From a bacterium SCSIO 12741 (GTDB taxonomy: Bacteria > Bacteroidota > Bacteroidia > Flavobacteriales_G > Salibacteraceae), in assembly GCA_024398055.1 (NCBI GenBank), contig CP073749.1, positions 3,782,594 through 3,846,593 of the forward strand: DNA of 64,000 nt. The letters run 5' to 3'. How positions within the stretch are numbered: the stretch's first letter is position 1; the number at the start of each line of letters is the position of its first letter. This document shows positions 61,536 through 64,000 of this stretch, one piece after another. A program made the translations under genes and the position numbers. The notes below the pieces were generated by a model. The model was given only the letters and a program-made list of their open reading frames with translations, was not told where the DNA came from and did no database searches.

Positions 61536-62278
61536 TGCGGTTGTTGCGTTATTTTCTTCTTTTCCTTCTTCCGATTGGAGTCCTTTTAGGCTCATTTCGT
61601 GAACCAAATCAGCAAGAGTATCGGGTTTCCGAAAACCTATTTATCTCCTATGAAGTAAATCCTCAAACAGAGGATATTCGTTTGTTTTGGAAGGATGACA
61701 ACCAGAAATTATACCGTAGCCTTGGTCGACTCAAAAAATCGTTGGAGGCAAACAATCAGGAATTGGTTTTTGCCATGAACGGTGGAATGTATCAACCTGA
61801 TGGTACACCTCAAGGCCTTTTCATCGATCGGGGAAAACAGGTGAAACAACTAAACCGGGTTCAGGAGGCTTATGGTAACTTTTACATGCAGCCCAATGGA
61901 GTGTTTGCGCTAACCAAGGATGGTAAGGGAATAGTTTGTCAATCCACCGATTACGACCAGCTGAACAACGTTTGGTACGCGACCCAATCGGGACCCATGT
62001 TGGTGATTGATGGACAGCTGCACCCCAAGTTTAACAAAGGCTCATCGAATGTACATATCCGAAATGGAGTAGGGGTATTACCAGACGGTCGATTGCTCTT
62101 TGCCATGTCGAAGCGAAAAGTCAACTTTTACGACATGGCCACCTACTTCAAGCAAAAGGGGTGTAAAAACGCCCTGTATTTGGATGGTTTTGTTTCCCGA
62201 ACCTACTTGCCTGCACAAAACTGGCTTCAAATGGATGGTCAGTTCGGTGTTATTATCGGAGTGGTCAAAGCGGAGTAG
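61535..62278 (+). CDS. NAGPA-type phosphodiester glycosidase family protein
   Basis: A 247-residue exported protein with an N-terminal signal or anchor (RYFLLFLLPIGVLLGSF). The domain reads LVFAMNGGMYQPDGTPQGLF, then PNGVFAL, then WYATQSGPMLVIDGQLHPKF and VGVLPDGRLLFAMSK, ending KNALYLDGFVSRTYLP. This is the pattern of the NAGPA/phosphodiester glycosidase family, which removes sugar-phosphate caps. It probably acts on cell-wall or capsule polymers. Start and upstream stop overlap (TAATG), linking it to the lipoprotein gene at 61080. Confidence 0.85.
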   Translation: MRLLRYFLLFLLPIGVLLGSFREPNQQEYRVSENLFISYEVNPQTEDIRLFWKDDNQKLYRSLGRLKKSLEANNQELVFAMNGGMYQPDGTPQGLFIDRGKQVKQLNRVQEAYGNFYMQPNGVFALTKDGKGIVCQSTDYDQLNNVWYATQSGPMLVIDGQLHPKFNKGSSNVHIRNGVGVLPDGRLLFAMSKRKVNFYDMATYFKQKGCKNALYLDGFVSRTYLPAQNWLQMDGQFGVIIGVVKAE

Positions 62279-62369
62279 AAGCGACGCAAAGCGGACAATT
62301 ACCCGTATTCCTTTAGAGATAACTTTTGCTTCAGAGTAGGGCTCTTTAGCTTTGAGAAAAAGCAAATTC

Positions 62370-63167
62370 ATGTCTACTCATTCCTATACCCAAGTTGATC
62401 AGTATTTCCATTACCTGGCACAACTCTTAGCCCGGATAAATCGGACACTCATTCCTTCAAAGGCTGACGATAGCCACACCAATTTGGCCTTCGATTCCAT
62501 AGGTGAGCGCCTCACTGGACGATGGGTGGAAAGTTCTGTTGCTGCCATTTTACCCACTCTGAAACTTCGATCCCTGGAGTTTCAATGGGTCAACGATCGA
62601 AATCAAGTCGTGCAAAGTCTGGCTTTGGAAGGAGAAACCGATTCTTCGGCATTGGAGAAAATGGCCAAGGGATTGGCTCAATTGGGATTGTCTACCGAAG
62701 GATTTATGGATCCAATGCACTATGAAATACCGGACTACTCTTTGAGCCATAAACCTTTTTCCCTACCTCAAGCATCGGAGCTTGATCTTTGGGTGGAATA
62801 CCGACAGTTAGCCAACGAAGCCAGTACAAGCGTGTTGAATCATTGGCAAAAAAACGGTGAAGTCCGTATTTGGCCCCATCATTTTGATACCGGAATTTAC
62901 TTAGAGCCAAATGGCACTTTGGGAATCGGTTTCGGCTGGGCGATGGAAGACGAGATGGTTGGTGAACCCTATTTTTATTTGGCTGGATATGGTTTAAAAG
63001 GGCCAATAGACTACGAAAACATCTCCAAACCGGGATTGGGAAGGTGGAATATTACCGAAAATTGGAAAGGGGCCGTTCTGCCGTTCTCCGAGCTAAGTGA
63101 CAATAGATCTGAAACTTTGCGCCAATTTATCGCAAACGCTTTGTCAGCCTTGGACGACCGGGTGTAA
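62370..63167 (+). CDS. DUF5996-like protein
   Basis: A 265-residue protein from the ATG at 62370. A TTG 18 bp upstream is less likely. It has no signal peptide. The central VRIWPHHFDTGIYLEPNG (near 170-187) is characteristic of DUF5996, a family of unknown function. Other parts are alpha/beta with short tryptophan-rich strands (FQWVNDRNQVV, GIGFGWAMED). It is followed by the pyrophosphatase gene after 91 bp. Confidence 0.65.
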   Translation: MSTHSYTQVDQYFHYLAQLLARINRTLIPSKADDSHTNLAFDSIGERLTGRWVESSVAAILPTLKLRSLEFQWVNDRNQVVQSLALEGETDSSALEKMAKGLAQLGLSTEGFMDPMHYEIPDYSLSHKPFSLPQASELDLWVEYRQLANEASTSVLNHWQKNGEVRIWPHHFDTGIYLEPNGTLGIGFGWAMEDEMVGEPYFYLAGYGLKGPIDYENISKPGLGRWNITENWKGAVLPFSELSDNRSETLRQFIANALSALDDRV

Positions 63168-63258
63168 AAAGTCGTTGAATGCACAAGGATTTAAAGCAAT
63201 ATTAACACCACTAAATGGCTTTTAATTCCCAACTTTGCACCCCAAAATTTTTATAAGT

Positions 63259-63807
63259 ATGAACATCCACCCCTGGCACGATATAAGTGTAGGAGACAAG
63301 GCTCCAGATGTAATTAAAGGTATTATCGAAATTCCTAAAAACTACCGAGCCAAATACGAATTAGACAAGGACTCCGGAATGCTCATTCTGGATCGCGTTT
63401 TATACTCATCCATTAATTACCCGGCCAATTACGGTTTCATTCCTCAAACCTACTGTGATGATGGTGACCCACTTGATATCCTGGTAATCTCTCAAGTACA
63501 GATTGTACCTATGTGTATCGTTGAGGCCAAAGTTCTTGGCGTTATGCGCATGTTGGACAATGGAGAAATGGATGATAAAATTATCGCTGTGGCAAACAAT
63601 GACATTAGCGTAAACCACTACAACGACATTAGTGAATTGCCTCCACATCACGTGAGAGAACTTCGTAGCTTTTTTGAAGATTACAAAAAGCTCGAGCATA
63701 AAACGGTAAAAGTGGAAGAGTTTCAAAACCGCGAAATCGCCCTAAAAGTAATTGAGCAGAGTATGCAAGATTACCGGGAGAAGTTTGCCATAAAAGAAGA
63801 AGCTTAA
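63259..63807 (+). CDS. ppa: Inorganic pyrophosphatase (family I)
   Basis: A 182-residue soluble family I pyrophosphatase from the ATG at 63259. The family signature is DGDPLD (Asp68, Asp70, Asp73), preceded by [15 protein letters not shown] and with further conserved [20 protein letters not shown]. Three metal-binding aspartates are intact. It hydrolyses pyrophosphate to pull biosynthetic reactions forward. The next gene starts 11 bp later. Confidence 0.95.
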   Translation: MNIHPWHDISVGDKAPDVIKGIIEIPKNYRAKYELDKDSGMLILDRVLYSSINYPANYGFIPQTYCDDGDPLDILVISQVQIVPMCIVEAKVLGVMRMLDNGEMDDKIIAVANNDISVNHYNDISELPPHHVRELRSFFEDYKKLEHKTVKVEEFQNREIALKVIEQSMQDYREKFAIKEEA

Positions 63808-63818
63808 TTCCTTTTCAA

Positions 63819-64000
63819 ATGAATTTGGATACCATACTCAATCGTTTACGTGATTTGTCTGACCCTGAAGCGGTTTTACGCAAGGAGAAGAAATTTGGTG
63901 TGGTAGCCAACAATGCATGGGGTGTTTATCAAAAGGATTTGAGAGAATTGGCTCGGCAGATTCCCAAGGATAATCAGTTGGCCATCGATCTTTTTGATAC
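63819..64000 (+). CDS. DNA alkylation repair protein (AlkD-like), partial
   Basis: The frame begins at the ATG at 63819 and runs off the window. The first 60 residues (LNRLRDLSDPEAVLRKEKKF, then GVVANNAWGVYQKDLRELAR) match the N-terminal HEAT-like helices of AlkD-type DNA glycosylases, which remove alkylated bases. The rest lies outside the window, so catalytic residues cannot be checked. Confidence 0.75.
   Translation, partial: MNLDTILNRLRDLSDPEAVLRKEKKFGVVANNAWGVYQKDLRELARQIPKDNQLAIDLFD

Overview
The window is chromosomal DNA of a free-living, probably marine or environmental Bacteroidota (most likely Flavobacteriales or a close relative). The evidence is several C-terminal type IX secretion (T9SS) sorting domains, a TonB-dependent receptor paired with a DUF4249 lipoprotein, GWxTD, DUF3667 and GldM-C-like proteins, lipoproteins with short signal peptides, promoters with a TAnnTTTG -7 element, and almost no Shine-Dalgarno sequences. 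I see no rRNA or tRNA gene, CRISPR array, transposase, integrase or prophage module.

Layout. 1-7.7 kb: a plus-strand run of small membrane proteins and lipoproteins, a secreted alpha/beta hydrolase, and two genes broken by single-base frameshifts. 7.7-10.3 kb: an SDR reductase divergent from an HxlR regulator, then small membrane proteins. 10.4-13.3 kb: an ECF sigma factor operon with two envelope proteins. 13.3-19.3 kb (minus): DUF4249 lipoprotein, TonB-dependent receptor, GT2 glycosyltransferase, GWxTD protein. 19.6-22.3 kb: trxA, a five-copy 115-bp palindrome-bearing tandem repeat, and a hydrolase divergent from its likely TetR regulator. 22.4-30.1 kb: secreted T9SS cargo proteins and lipoproteins. 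30.4-41.3 kb: DUF58, a microprotein, TPR, CAP/OmpA-like, PhoD-like and outer-membrane barrel proteins, a membrane sensor fused to a Schlafen AlbA_2 domain, FadL-like and MarC. 41.3-49.1 kb: AsmA-like, cupin, lipoprotein, MMPL transporter, SDR and VOC enzyme. 49.2-50.2 kb: a thioredoxin-like gene and a Cys-rich MarR regulator sharing an operator sequence. 50.2-58.3 kb: TPR and WG-repeat proteins, ssb, GH16 glucanase and an S74-chaperone T9SS protein. 58.4-64 kb: lipoproteins, NAGPA-type phosphodiester glycosidase, DUF5996, inorganic pyrophosphatase and the start of a DNA alkylation repair gene.

How the genes work together. Most products act in the envelope: outer-membrane uptake (TonB receptor, FadL-like), secretion of adhesive or hydrolytic T9SS cargo, periplasmic scaffolding (TPR, CAP/OmpA-like, GWxTD), and small regulators controlling their neighbours (HxlR/SDR, TetR/hydrolase, MarR/thioredoxin-like, ECF sigma with its membrane partners).

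The most notable signals are the 115-bp tandem repeat array, the shared MarR operators with a terminator hairpin abutting the marR-type start codon, the Cache-like/AlbA_2 fusion, and five genes that each need exactly one extra base in a homopolymer. The last pattern suggests base-calling errors more than biology, and several products should be read across those breaks.
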